Assembly (NCBI GenBank): GCA_007922225.1
Contig: ML679961.1
Span: 79,288,798 to 79,352,797, forward strand
Direction of reading: 5' to 3'
DNA length: 64,000 bases
From: Emydura subglobosa
Lineage: Eukaryota > Chordata > Testudines > Chelidae
Under the pieces are notes generated by a model. It ran no database searches. It was not told the origin of the DNA and worked only from the letters and a program-made list of their open reading frames with translations. This document shows positions 1-11,815 of the stretch, in pieces (positions within the stretch are counted from its first letter, which is position 1; each line of letters opens with the position of its first letter). A program made the translations under genes and the position numbers.

Positions 1-632
1 CCCTTTGTCTAAAAAAATCTGCTATCTTTTCAAAAAAGGAGATCAGGTTGGTCTGGCACGATCTACCTTTTGTAAAGCCATGTTGTATTTTATCCCAATT
101 ACCATTAACCTCGATGTCCTTAACTACTTTCTTTTTCAAAATGTTTTCCAAGACCTTGCATACTACTGAAGTCAAACTAACAGGCCTGTAGTTACCCAGA
201 TCACTTTTTATCCCTTTCTTAAAAATAGGAACTATGTTAGCAATTCTCCAGTCATACGGTAGAGCCCCTGAGTTTACAAATTCATTAAAAACCCTTGCTA
301 ATGGGCTTGCAGTTTCATGTGCTAATTCCTTTAATATTCTTGGATGGAGATTCTGTGTCTCCCCACCCCTCTCCACCTCTTCCCCCCCTCCCCCCCCAGA
401 TTTATTCCCATTAATCTGTTTGAGTTTGGCTTCTACCTTGAATGTCGTAATTTCTATCTTCATATCTTCATTCCCATTAGCCACCCTACCACTATCCCCA
501 AGCTCATCATTCGCCTCATTAAAAACGGAGACAAAGTATTTATTTAGATATTCGGCAATGCCTAGATTATCCTTAATCAGGCGTAGAGATTACTTGGGCA
601 TCTTCCAACCATCTCCCCCAACTCACTAATTT
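1..632 (-). pseudogene. CR1 ORF2 reverse transcriptase fragment
   Basis: This encodes the N-terminal half of the CR1 RT domain on the minus strand, from a segment like LNKYFVSVF (near 545) through VPIFKKG (near 225) to the finger motif QHGFTKG (near 85). The YLDFSKAFD catalytic block would lie beyond the left edge. A poly-C/poly-G stretch at 370-402 (plus-strand C runs) breaks the frame. The C-terminal half and 3' UTR are not visible. Confidence 0.88.
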
Positions 633-1171
633 AAAGCTCTCTTAATCAGTTGTGCCAGCCTCCATTCTAGAAGTGCCTTTCCCTTCCTACTCAGGTGAAA
701 TTCATCCCAAGAGAACAGTCCTCTGTCCATGAATGCCGCCCAGTGACAATACATCCCAAAGCCCTCATTATAGCACCACTGCCTGAGCCATCTGTTGATC
801 ATCAGAATCTTCTAAGACCTTTGTTGTCCTCTAGGGACAGGCAGAATCCCACTGAAGATCACCTGAGCCTCCATTTCCTTAAGAGTCTTCTCCAGCCTGG
901 CATAGTCTCCTTTGATAGGTTCCAGTGAGAATCTAGCTATATCATTTATACCCACATGAAAGACAATCAGTGGATTCTTTCCTGCTCCTGTTAGGATCCT
1001 CTTCAGCCTCAGGTCCACATCCCATATTGTAGCACTCGGCAGATAGCACACCCTTCTGTTCTCCGGATCAGCTCTGGTTACAAGCCTGTCTGTTCTTCTC
1101 AGGACGGAGTCCCCGTCACATAGACCTGCCTTTTCCTGATGATGGTGCTGTTCTTTCTGGCTGCAAGACAT
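633..1171 (-). pseudogene. CR1 ORF1 relic with SGNH/GDSL esterase domain
   Basis: The minus-strand frame from 1171 to 812 is open for 119 codons, then a TAG near 810 stops it; the same frame continues to about 633. The SGNH hydrolase blocks are visible: block I as GDSVLR (about 1100-1117), block III as HVGIND (about 938-957, the GxND motif), and block V as WDEFHLS (about 682-712, the D-x-x-H pair). Block II has Ser where Gly is usual. Esterase domains are a known feature of CR1-group ORF1 proteins, presumably acting on lipid or acyl groups during retrotransposition. The nonsense codon and missing N-terminus make this a pseudogene even though the catalytic signature survives. Confidence 0.8.
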
Positions 1172-1194
1172 TTCGTCTAGTCGTCATCTTGCGC

Positions 1195-1495
1195 CGCCGC
1201 TACTCCCTCCCCCCGAAATTTTCAGAAAAGTTTTCAGTTTTTCTACAAAAAACAAAGGGAACATTTTTTGTTTTCTTTCATTTTTGTTTTTTTTTTTTCT
1301 TCATTCCAACTATTTTCCTCTCTCCTCCTTTTTTAGTGGAAAACAAGAAAATAGGAAATGAAAGGGTGGGAGGAAAAATGTGTGTGGGGGGGAAGAGCTC
1401 AAATTTTTTAATAAAAATTGTTTCAAAACTTGTAGAATGAAAACTGCTATGAAAGTTTTCACAAATACACTTGAAATTACATTTTCAACCTGCTC
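1195..1495. mobile_element. MITE, GAGCTGGT-terminus family (copy 1), one end cut by CR1
   Basis: A/T-rich sequence with several gaaaattttc-like words ends at TTTTCAACCTGCTC followed by TA. The end matches the termini of complete copies at 33411-33650 and 63089-63528. The left end is missing or degraded beside the CR1 edge. TA flanks suggest Tc1/mariner-type integration, but no transposase is present. Confidence 0.5.
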
Positions 1496-1499
1496 TAGA

Positions 1500-1823
1500 C
1501 CACAGTACTTCCAAACATGATCTTATCTGTTTCTGATGTCAGACTGTAGTAAAAAAGCCTTAAAAATGGTTCATTAAGACAGTTAGATAATTGTAGCGTT
1601 GTAATACACAAATTGAATGAATAAGAGAGAAATTGTGAGTTTCTAAAGTGCATGGTAAGTGTCTTCTGTTTGCACGATGTGACAGGTAACTAACCCTGCA
1701 TACAGCCTTGATGGAGAAATCTCTCTGATTTTAAAATGAAGAAAGTCTTTATATTGTCACTTATGAACTTCAACTGCAAGATAAGGCACTACAAAAGTGC
1801 ATGTTGTCCAGCTGATGATAATT

Positions 1824-1864
<41 letters not shown>

Positions 1865-3085
1865 ATGTCTAAAAGTGCATTTTGTAAAAGGTTATATATG
1901 TTGGTAATGGAAAGGGGGAAAGGAAAATCATTAACTTCTCTAAATATAAATACTGTAAATTGAGATGGGCCAAACCATAACCCTGGACTGGGTCTTTTGT
2001 TCACAACCTGAACACTTCCCATTTTTGGGGTAGATACAAAACCAGAATTGGAATACTCATGATTTGGGAGAGTTCAGATTTCAAACCTTCAAGGTCAGAG
2101 GTGTTCAGATCCAGGGTTTGTGGTGCAGCACACAGAGATGTTGAGTCTCAATCTGCATTAGAGCTCATGTGTAGGACCCATCTGTAGCTGCATGGTCAAG
2201 AGCAGAAGTTCCTGTTAGAATTTTTCGGCACTGTGGTAGCAATACTGTAGTTAAGTTTGACAAAGCATTCTCAGACTGGGCTGCTGTTTGTGTATTTTGT
2301 TAATTTTTCTTGGCAGTTTCCTTTGGGCCGAAATTTCTCATTCACAGGTGTGGCTGACACCACTGTAATCAGAGGCAGAGTTAGTTGGAGTAGCAGCTGG
2401 GTGGCTGTTTGCCTCTCTGAGAATACACAGTGGATAGTATTAGGCAACGGTTATTCTTTTTCAAGGGTCTCTTCCTGTGAGGTGCTGCAGGGTTTTGCGC
2501 TGTCCCATCTCTTGTTCAAGGAGCATATGGGTTGTTGGGGGAGCTAATTAGAGGAGTATGAATTGCAGTGTCAGTGTGCTCATGACAGTTGTCTCTAGGT
2601 CTCCATTTCATCTGTGCCCATTGGTGGTATTGCTTGACTTTCTCAGTGGATGACTGAGATCAGGGTTTGGATAAGAACTAGCTGATGTTCAATTTGGACA
2701 AGTCAGAGGAGATGTTGTTTCCCCCAGTGAAAACAACAAAGGAAATGACAGAGATGGTATGTGTTCCTTCTTGGTGTGAACTTGTCTTCCTTTTGTAATC
2801 ATGGTCCACCATTTAAAGGTGTGGTTTGACATGTCTGTTTCCGAGCATTCAGACAGAAGAAATGATGAAGGGTACTGGTTTTCCTACATGTTTCAGTCCA
2901 GGAGGTTGAAGTCATTTCTTTTGGATGTGGATTTGGACATGCATGTCACCTCCAGATTGAATTATAGTGTGCACCAGTAAACTTCAGCTGATTATTCACT
3001 TATTACAAGAATAATATATTGCAGCTATATTGCATAAACCGTGTGGCTTCCAGTTCATTTCCAGGTACAAATTGTAAAATTGTGG
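1500..3085. other. Unique A/T-rich DNA, no gene seen
   Basis: There is no recognisable coding sequence. The stretch at 1965-2120, starting with gagatgggccaaacc, resembles low-copy repeat sequence of sauropsids, but I cannot name it. The 96-codon frame at 2257-2547 has no domain features. Confidence 0.5.
1827..1860. repeat. (AT)14 microsatellite followed by a short (AC)n
   Basis: Pure AT dinucleotides run from 1827 to 1854 and then change to ACACAC. Compound AT/AC tracts are common in vertebrate DNA and are likely length-polymorphic. Confidence 0.97.
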
Positions 3086-3089
3086 TTTT

Positions 3090-3180
3090 AACTAGAGCTG
3101 GGTGATGCTTCAAAAAATGTCTGGCATTTTTTCACTTGAATAAAAAAATCACTTCAAATTGAAAATGTTGTGCAGAGAGT
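3090..3180. mobile_element. MITE fragment, GAGCTGGT family (copy 2)
   Basis: This begins with a TA followed by gagctgggtgatgcttcaaa and continues with A/T-rich sequence rich in tttcac and caaattgaaaatg words. It matches the left end of the family; the right end is not found. Confidence 0.4.
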
Positions 3181-4270
3181 CAATTTGATACACCTAGACT
3201 CAACATAGATTTGTAGATAAGTTATATGTGCTTTATGTAGATCAACCATTGAATAATGACCTCACTCTATCATAAACACACAAAGCCAGTACATTCCTCA
3301 TTCGCAGTTTGTATATTGTAATGTGCTTTTGCTGAATTAGAGATGTATTGGCTGAGAAATCAAGTTACAAATAAGTAGAAATAGGGTATTGCGTAGAACT
3401 GTAGAACATCATTGTCCTTACCCATTTAAGTTCATGCTAAGGGTCTAACTCCAGAGCTTCTGCACCTTTAGAACTCCCATTCAGCTTAACAGGAAGACTG
3501 AGTGCAAAGTGGAGACAGAACTGGATCACAAGACAAGTTACACAAACGCAACATATGGCTGGCTATCTGTACATTAAAATAAATACATTTAATTGCACAC
3601 TGGAATACACGTTTGTTGCAAGTAGGTGAATCTGTGAAGATGAAAAATAAAGTTTAAAATGGTGTTTGCTTTGAAAAGGTAGAGGGGTGTGTGATGTGTG
3701 TTTTATATAAAATTAATGATGGAGTATATAAAACCTACTCATCTATAAATATTTGTATGTTTCACATATCAGTTTGGTTTAAAGCATGTAATCTACCATA
3801 GCAGATACATTTCTAGCCCTTGGCAGACCTTGCCAAACTATTATTTTCACCATCTGTTCCCAATATGGGGGGAAACTGAGTTTTTTAAAGTTAAGAACCA
3901 TAGCTTGCTACTTCTCCATTCAAGTGTCTCTGGAGAATCTGAATATTTCTCCTCTAATTAGCTGCCTACTTATTTTAAAAGTAATTGCAAAGAGAATGAA
4001 ATACTTATATCAATACAATATCTACTCAGTCCAAAATCAGTCTTACTTTTCTTGGGAAAGAAGCAAATATTATTTCCAGTCATGTACATACACATGTTCC
4101 AGTCACATACAATCCAAGCAGAAGGATTGAATTTTCTTTTTTAATGAGAAAACTCAACCTCAGACAAATACTCCAAAAAACCTTCCTCTACCTAAAATAT
4201 TTTTAGAATTTACTGCTGAGTCTCTTAAAAAGATCTCTCACACAATAGAGAAATGAGGATTTGCAGACTC
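3181..4270. other. Unique DNA, no gene seen
   Basis: A/T-rich sequence without recognisable repeats, exons or RNA genes. The small frames have no protein-family signature. Confidence 0.5.
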
Positions 4271-4271
4271 T

Positions 4272-4795
4272 CAAGGTATGTGTATACTTCAGTGTAAACC
4301 CAGGGTTTGAATTCTGGCTCAAGCCCCCCCACCCACCATGAACACACACAGTGTACTGACCCAGGGTCTCAGGACATCACAGGGTACATGGTCTGAACCT
4401 GAGTCAAGCTGAGACCCAGTATAGAGGCAGCCCCACTGTACTCATGCTCTGGGAGTCTGCCAAAAGTATCCCACAAGCCCATGGATTGATTTGATTTGTC
4501 CTCTGGACAGTCAAGCTTGAGAGAGATTCAGGTTTTCCTACACTGCACCACAAACAAAGAGCTAAAGCGGCCACATTTAGGGAGGGCAGTAGAAAGTCTG
4601 TGCTATGGGTGGTTGGACTCAGGCCCACATAATGTAGTGTAGACACTGAAGCCCTAGAGGGACCAAGGGTTCAACAGTTCCTAACCTAGGGTTACAAATG
4701 AATGTAGATGCTCAAGCCTTAGGTTGACAAGTCCAGGTACTCCCATCTCAAGTTCCGCTAACCTAGGGCTTACATTGTAGTGTAGACATACCCTC
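4272..4795. mobile_element. Non-autonomous DNA transposon, GGGTATGTCTACACT-type ends
   Basis: The left end reads AAGGTATGTGTATACTTCAG and the right end, reverse-complemented, reads GAGGGTATGTCTACACTACA, so they form imperfect terminal inverted repeats. The interior is richer in G/C than the flanks, with clustered phrases such as ccctagggtt and aacctaggg. I see no transposase frame. Ends of this kind are common in turtle DNA, probably hAT-like, but I could not confirm an 8-bp target duplication. Confidence 0.7.
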
Positions 4796-4979
4796 ACTTT
4801 CCCCTGACTTCAACATGCGTTGAGGGTGCTAAGCACCTTGCAGGATAATTTATTAGAATTTTGCAACTGACTTCAAACAGAGCAAGATCAGCCCTAAAAC
4901 AGTACATGCAACCATTATAAAAGTAACAAAGGTGATACACTGGAATTTAGTATCTAAGCTTGGGCACAAACACAGTGGT

Positions 4980-5060
4980 TGAGAGGTTAAGGGGTTAAGA
5001 GCCTGACCCTGCAAACTCTTGTGCACACTCCTTACTCATGTGAATAGTCCCTATCTTGTA
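4980..5060. repeat. Ancient 'cctgcaaac...gaatagtccc' hairpin repeat fragment
   Basis: The order gaccctgcaaactcttg, then cttactcatgtgaatagtcc, matches an old self-complementary repeat also represented at 17580-17690 and 59085-59150. Its superfamily is unknown to me. Confidence 0.45.
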
Positions 5061-6265
5061 TATAAAAGTTTGCATGATGAATCCTGTAAGCTTGTCAGAA
5101 GAATTACATTTAAATTGGCCATGCTTTTAAAAGTGTAGGTTAACACTCTCACTTAAGGAATTTTGTGTGGAACTGGAAATTCTCAATATATGCCATTCAA
5201 GACAGAATGTTATTTCAGTTATTTATTTTCTTTTTAAGTGGTCAGGGCCAAGTTCTCCCCTGGTCCTGCTGATGCCACTCTGTCTCAGAGTGGTTTGGAG
5301 CTTGCTCTGAAGCATTCTGGTGTTTTCAGGAGTGCTCTTCATCAATACTTTCTTTGATGTTTGGAGCTTCTAGCTACGTATGTTAACAAAAGTATAAAGC
5401 AGGATTATTCTGTGTTCTGAGAAGCTTGCTCTTTCTGTTGCCTGGCACAATTGATTCCCCTAAACTGAAAGCAGTGCCAGATTGACAGCTCTGCTAGGGC
5501 CCTCATCCTGCAATCGCATAAACATGCTGTTAACTTTTAAACACATGAATAAGTTAACCAAGTTCATAAATATTTGTGATATTGGAGCCCTGAAGACTGA
5601 ATTGTACAGAACCAGTGCATCAGACAGTGCAAACTTCTCCATGCTGCTCTTCAAGCTGACTCAGAGGTACCACCTCTGGAACAGAGAGGATAGTTCATCC
5701 ATACTCATTCAGCCTTTAGTCTCTCTGAGACTGCCAACACACATGCTAATTGTAATCGTGGGTTTTGTGATGCAGGTTATTCCCAGTTCTTTACTTAAAT
5801 TTCAAAAGCTCATGATCAAATATCTGGGGGGGGGGGAGGAAATAGAAATATTAGTAAATGTGAAATACATTCGGTGTTTTCATATTATACTATGAATTGT
5901 TGCAGATGAAAACAATAGTAGATTAATAGTGTCAAAAATTGTTGTTCCCTTACTCCTGGATGGTCATTTAATATGTCACATTTGCACAGAGTATCACAGC
6001 AGAGAGTGGGAACAAACATTGCATAATGTGCACGTTCAAGTGTTTTGCCTGTGTGATTCTTGATACAGTTTGACAAAGTTTCATTGATGTAAATGCTCTT
6101 TCCAGGATTAGAAAAAGATGTGGTTGTGCATTTGAAAATATGGGGAAACTTGTGTTTGCCTTGTTTTTTATATGGATTTCCTTGTACAATAATGTTGCAA
6201 TATTACATTGTGTAATTTAGGACATTTAATTACTAAGGCGCACAGATGATGGCTGGATTTTTGTT
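5061..6265. other. Unique DNA, no gene seen
   Basis: This holds an 11-base G run (5826-5836) and a short perfect palindrome ccactctg-tct-cagagtgg near 5276-5294. The 137-codon frame at 5482-5895 runs through the G run, lacks domain signatures and is judged to be chance. Confidence 0.5.
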
Positions 6266-6269
6266 ACTA

Positions 6270-6545
6270 TTATGTATTTGTGTTCTGGTAGTATTTAGAG
6301 GACCCAACAGAGATTGAGGCTCCATAGTGCTAGGCACTCTACATATCCATAGTAAGAGATAGTCCATGCCCCAAGGAGTTTACAATTTAATAGACAAAAC
6401 AGAATTTTTTTTCCTCTCACCCTATTGCCTATTACCCTTATTATTTTACAGATGGGGACCAAAACCAAGATTGAGATTTACCCTGGGAAACCTGTAGCAA
6501 AGCCAGGAATTGAACCCAGATTTTCTGAGTATCCGTGTAGGGCCA
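6270..6545 (-). mobile_element. MIR-type CORE-SINE, old copy
   Basis: The order is: gtgctaggcactctaca, a gccccaaggagtttacaat segment, ttttacagatggggacc, and then aggaattgaacccagattt. This is the reversed layout of a tRNA-derived CORE-SINE, with the cagatgggg core and the gaaccca remnant of the B-box side. The copy is strongly diverged. Confidence 0.65.
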
Positions 6546-9105
6546 TCCTTCTTTATTAGAGGTTTGCTTTTGGGAAAACAATGGAAATGTACCTTCAATT
6601 ATAATATATTATTCCCTTCTTCTACAAAATTATTCTATATTGCCAGTGTTTTTCCTGAATTAAGGGTTTGTATGTTACATCATATGTGTCTGTATTAGAA
6701 CACTACACTCCCTGTTACTGGCTAGGCTGCTTTACAAGATTATAATTTTTATTGCTGAAGAAGAAACAGAAACATTGTTTTCTTTCAGATTGTGGAATTT
6801 GTGATAGGGTGATTTGTGATTTTTTCCTATGGTCCTGCTTCCGTGGCTGTTTTTAAAAAACAAACAAACGCACAACTCTCTATAATCCCTCATCTTACTT
6901 ATTTTATATCTTATCAACTGATTAAATATCTAGACTGCAATATAAGCACTCCTTTTCCTTATCCCTGTCATAAAATTTTTGCTGTTCCTAGGGGAAAAAA
7001 TTCTTTTTATGCATTCCTTCCTGGATCTCCTCTTAGCTGAAACTGCCACTCTATTGATAAATAGAGGCCATCAATCTAATTTTGCTCAGGACGTTAGGAT
7101 GGCCTTGAGCAAAGGTGGAAGATCTGTGTATTTTAACCACTAAGTCATTTTTCCCTTCCAAAGAATGAATCTTAAATCAAAAGCTGGAGTGAAGGATTTT
7201 TGCTTGTTTCAGTCTTTACTGAAGTGGACTGAACCATGAATCTAAAATACCTTCAATCCTCACTTCATCTACTGAAAGAAGGAGCTGTACCTTTTGTCTG
7301 TTCATGGTAGTTGTTTGTTTGGCATAGATGCTTTCATCAAATATATACATTTCAGAAACAAGCTGACTTACATTTTTGCAGTTGCAGTCACTTTGTCAGA
7401 TTTAAATAATTATTTTCCATTCCGGGAGTTAAAAAGTGGCTTTTGAAAGTTAAAGATTGTGAATTAAAAGCAATATAATTGGTATTCACAAGGCTTTTTA
7501 TTTAGCTTTTCCCAGTTGTAGCTATGCAGCAATAGTTTTTCTATATTTTGGATCTTAAATGTGAGATAAATAACTTTTTAGAGGCTCATAAACTTATATT
7601 TGCAATATCTTAACTAGAATAATGATTTTGTTTTATGTTAAATACAGTATGTCACATCTGAAATATAAAATTCCCAGGGAAAAACTTTTAAAGCTGGAAA
7701 TAATATTGAAGGTGCATAACAGTAGCTTAATGCTACAACATTTCAGTAAAGTCTTTAAGAGCCACCAAAAACTGCAGGAAATTCAAGGCTAAGGTTAAAT
7801 TTAAAACAAATCAGTTGCAGGGTTGGCCAGACCCAGGAGAAGTTTTGCAGCCATTCTGGAGGTGGGGGTGTACTGAGAAGTTAGCATTTCTATAGGGCTA
7901 CTGGAGTCACTGGAACTATAGGAAGTTGGAGTTCAGATGTCATTATTTGGCTCTTCTGTTCTGCTGCTGTGTTTAACTACTTCCTCCCTTCTCTTCACTT
8001 GTGCATATGGTAGCTTGTTGGCAATCCCACAATTTTCCAATCCACCAGGCAGCCCTGAGTCACCACTATCTGTGATTTCATCTCCACAGCATCACAGCTG
8101 TTGAGGATTTCTTTAGGGACAGGTTTTGTTTAGGCTAGTCGTTCTCCACAGTTCTGAGATTTTCGTCTCCCTTTCCAGATGGCTTTTCTATCACACTGCC
8201 ATCAGACCTGTCCATCTCTGAGAGGAGTGTTTAATCTTTCCATCCATGGAGGTCAGAGTGGCCTGCATTTTGCTGAAGCAATTCCATTACTGCTAGAAAA
8301 TCCACTGTGTTGGCATGAGTGAGATAATTCCACTGCATGTTGGATGAGAGGAAATCTATTCTAGAATTTGAGAGGTAGAGGCACATGGACAAAAGAAGTA
8401 GATGTTTGCCCTAGTTATTGCTGATTTTGGTTCTGTATTCCAGCAGTGTGCATTGGTGCTCCCCTCTGAACCAGATATTTACAGTCCCACAGAAATGTTC
8501 ATAAAGCACTAAAATTGGCTGCTCTTGAACAGCTTGGCAGGAACTCTGGGGAAGCATTCCTGCTCTGAGCAGTAGGCTCCTACTCTCCTCACATTTAGAG
8601 AATTAGAATGATTCACTTAATGTCTCAAATTTACATTCATTATGTTGATAGAACTAGAGAAAAGAGCAAGTCTACTTGGCTTCTCAGGAATCTCACTTGC
8701 TCTTTCTCTCACTGGCTTTTTAAGTGCCCCCCCCTCTGGTACCACCACTTGTGGGTCAAATGAAACAGCTCCTAGCTATTTGTCACTGATCTGATGTGTT
8801 AAATGTGCTCCCCAGTCCCTCTCTTTCATTTCTCCCAAGATGCCAGCTGATTAGATGATCTACATACTTTCCCTTCTCTTCTTTAGTACAAATCTTTCTC
8901 TGTATTTCTTTATCTGTGGTTTTTCAAAGTAGGAAGCTCTCTGAATTAGCAGATCTTACAAAACTATGATCTTTAGAGTTTTACACAGAGGTGATGGGAA
9001 TGCTAAGTATTTTGGATACTCAGGGCTTCTGAGTACCCCTTAGCTGTGTACACAGCAAAAAACAAAACAAAGCTCCTTCCCCTTAAATGAAGGGGTTGAA
9101 CCAGC
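6546..9105. other. Unique DNA, no gene seen
   Basis: No exon, repeat or RNA gene is recognised over 2.5 kb. The segment at 8020-8300 is slightly richer in G/C and pyrimidine-rich, but on the minus strand it carries stops and gives no family match that I recognise. Confidence 0.5.
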
Positions 9106-9109
9106 CCGT

Positions 9110-9462
9110 TGAACCTAGATTGATCACTACCTGAACAATGATCACTTCCCGTTGAACCAGCTCTCTATCCATTTTATAGTCCATTCATCGAACCCATAAT
9201 TCTTTAACTTGCTGATAAAAATACTGTGGGAGACTGTATCAAAAGCTTTGCTAAAGTCAAGGTATATCCCGTCCACTGCTTTCCCAACATCCACAGAGCC
9301 AGTGGCTCGTAGAAGGCAATCAGGTTGGTCAGGCATGCCTTGCCCTTGGTGAATCCATGTTGACTGTTCCTGATCACCTTCCTCTCTTCCAAGTGTCTTA
9401 AAATGGATTCCTTGAGGACCTGCTCCATGATTTTTACAGGAATTGAGGTGAAGCCCATTATG
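9110..9462 (-). pseudogene. CR1 ORF2 reverse transcriptase fragment with catalytic block A
   Basis: On the minus strand, frames at 9458-9204 and 9336-9142 together read through the finger motif [14 protein letters not shown] and the palm motif A as [14 protein letters not shown], ending near IESWFNGK. A frameshift near 9300 separates the two. Motif A contributes one catalytic Asp; the later FADD block is absent. Both ends are truncated, so this is an isolated internal fragment. Confidence 0.88.
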
Positions 9463-11600
9463 AAGTCAACTTAGAATACCAAACTCCTTTCTCATAGGCT
9501 ACCAAACGGGTGTGAGATGCTAACATCTCTTGGTGACTACAGACCTGGTGCACATTCAAGGCAGTGTGTTAGAGGTAGACTTCTCTGTGTTCTCTGAGCT
9601 GTCCAGTTCTCCTAGAGATACTTTATTTAGAGAATGCAGAGGTTGTGTGAGCATTTTATGGAAAGCGGGAGTTTCCAGTTATTGATGTCAGGGAGAGAAT
9701 TTTCTCCTGTCTTTATCATTAGGAGCAGGAGCCACGACATGTACTTGGGAGATGAGACCTTCTGAATTACAAGTTCTAGAAATGCCTCCCAATGACGTAT
9801 AGCAACTATTTCTACTTGTAAAGGAACTATAAGATTTTTGCTTTTATATAAAGCATTTAAACTTACTCTTTGCTTGTTAGAAACTCCTGTACTTTGTCCA
9901 TTAAAATTACTGTGTAAATTATGTGTTATGATATATTATTTAGCCTGTCAGAAATATATCTGTGAAGAGTATTGTATAAAAATATTGTTCATTAAATAGG
10001 TGCTGTTAAAATGTGAAGGTCAATGTCTTTCAGAAGGAAAGTGCTAGATTGTAAGTTTACAACCTGTGTTAACACAATTTGTTGTCAACTAGTAGTTTCC
10101 TGTCATCCAAAAAATGTTGGTAGAAAGCCTTTTGTTGAGCACTGTTTTGTTTTGTTGTTTTTTCATTTGAACTTCTTTTCTGAGAATTGATTTTCTTTCT
10201 CCCAGGTTTCAGTATTTCTTGGCTTACATTTTGATAGGTGTTGTTTGTAATGAATCGGCACCAGAGGAAGTTAAAACGTATTCACTGCCAAAAAAACCTT
10301 GAATCACATTTTCAAGGTCATCATGAAACATGATCCTTGACACTAATAGGCTGTGAGCATGTTCAACTGGCTGTTTTAGGAGGCAAATTATGAGCAAAAA
10401 TGGGATGTTTCCCCTTGTGTGTAGATAGATCAGCTGTGATGAATTTAATGTGGGTGCTCCCAGGTGTGATCTGACTACATGTCAGTTTTGAGCTGGATAG
10501 TTAACTTAAAAAATTGGGTACTCTTTGTTCTGGAGTTAGCTCTGTAATGATTTAAAGGCCATTGTTAAACCTGTAGTCTTGTTGGATAGTAAACATTTCA
10601 TCCTCTTTCTAGTAATAAGGTTTTGAAGTTAATATAATCAATCACACTCTAAATGTATTTGGAATATGTATTGTGTTGTGATAAATGATGATGATCTAGA
10701 GGGACAGAAGATGAAGCCTGTTCTGTAACCTGGTTTCTGTCTTATGGAATTGGTGAGGGAGTGGATAGAATAACTATTCAGTTTAAAGATGTGCAAATAT
10801 TCACATGCATTACCTACCATATGTTCATATGGCTGCAGGAATATGGAGCATCCTATGTATCTCTATCTCATGTGACTATTATGAATTCAGGATCCCGTTA
10901 CTGATCATTTGTTGATCAAGTGCTCTGTGCATCTTATTTTCATCAGGATACACATTGTGTTCATTATCCTAATTTACCATGCTAATAAAATAAGTGGATT
11001 TTTTCCCTATATACTGGATTTTTGTAAATAGTTTTGAACGTCTTCATTTCACATTACCACTCCATCTCTTAGTTGTCAGCAAGTTCTGTCTATACCTCCA
11101 ACATGATTTGGAGAGAAGTTACTTTCTTTGGTTTGTGTTGCATGATTTTAGATAAATGTGTTCTTTTGCTCCTTCCCTTTCAACCAGTCAAATGGACTAA
11201 CCACAGCCCCCCTAATCTGGTTTAAAATGCTACTCCCCTTTTCTATTAGTGATTTAACATTGTTAATTCCTTTTTGCCTCCTTTCCCAAGGATTCCATGA
11301 GATTGAGCTGATCATGGTTCATTAAGGAAGAACTTCAAGTATCCTGTATAGACATGCAAAGCTCTACTTCCAGAGTTTAGATAATGTAATGTCTGGAGTT
11401 GCTCTTAGGTAATCATTGTCCTTAGAACAATGCCTTGACTCTGGAAGAAAATTTAGTTTAAATAAAGAATTTCCTCCCACCTAGTTGTCCAATGTAACTT
11501 CTTAAACTTTACTTCATTATTTTGTTTTACTTGCAAGGTATACTAAATTCAATCTGGATATGCTCTAGCACTCAGAGAAGTTTGTTCATTTTGATGTGCT
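9463..11600. other. Unique A/T-rich DNA, no gene seen
   Basis: No recognisable genes or clear repeats. The frames are short and carry no domain signatures. Confidence 0.5.
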
Positions 11601-11604
11601 GAGA

Positions 11605-11744
11605 AAGGGCTTAAGGAGATTTTCAAAAGCACAAAAGGCACTGATGTGCCCAACTCACATAGAAAGTCAATGGGAATTACACATCTGGCGCTTGATCTAG
11701 CTTCCATTAAAGTCCGTGGGAACCTTTCCACTGACTTCAATGGG

Positions 11745-11792
<48 letters not shown>

Positions 11793-11815
11793 CTTTGAAA
11801 AGTTTATAATAATTT
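11605..11815. repeat. Self-complementary 'ttttcaaaa...tcaatggg...tttgaaaa' ancient repeat
   Basis: The left part runs gattttcaaaagcac, then cccaactcacatagaaagtcaatggg; the right part returns as ccactgacttcaatggg and, after a (GT)n tract, cctttgaaaa. The two halves are roughly reverse complements. This matches an old sauropsid repeat built around ttgacttcaatggg words. Related words occur at 14350, 29360 and 40760. Confidence 0.5.
11747..11790. repeat. (GT)22 microsatellite
   Basis: An uninterrupted run of GT dinucleotides, 44 bases long. It sits inside the arm region of the ancient repeat at 11605-11815. It is likely polymorphic and can adopt Z-DNA. Confidence 0.98.

Larger units (their letters stand above)
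1..1171 (-). mobile_element. CR1 non-LTR retrotransposon, internally deleted, continues off the left edge
   Basis: Read on the minus strand, this starts near 1171 with an ORF1 esterase relic and runs into reverse transcriptase at the left edge. The RT part shows the phrases VPIFKKG, NYRPVSL and QHGFTKG, typical of CR1 ORF2 palm and finger regions. The endonuclease domain, normally about 240 residues between ORF1 and RT, is missing: ORF1-type sequence ends near 633 and RT-upstream sequence starts within a few dozen bases. Frameshifts and a C/G-run expansion near 375-402 interrupt the frame. It is a dead copy. The family assignment comes from recognised protein motifs; the subfamily is not determined. 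Confidence 0.9.

Noticed and set aside
234..629. 131-codon plus-strand frame
   Set aside because: It is the antisense shadow of the CR1 reverse transcriptase and reads through C runs.
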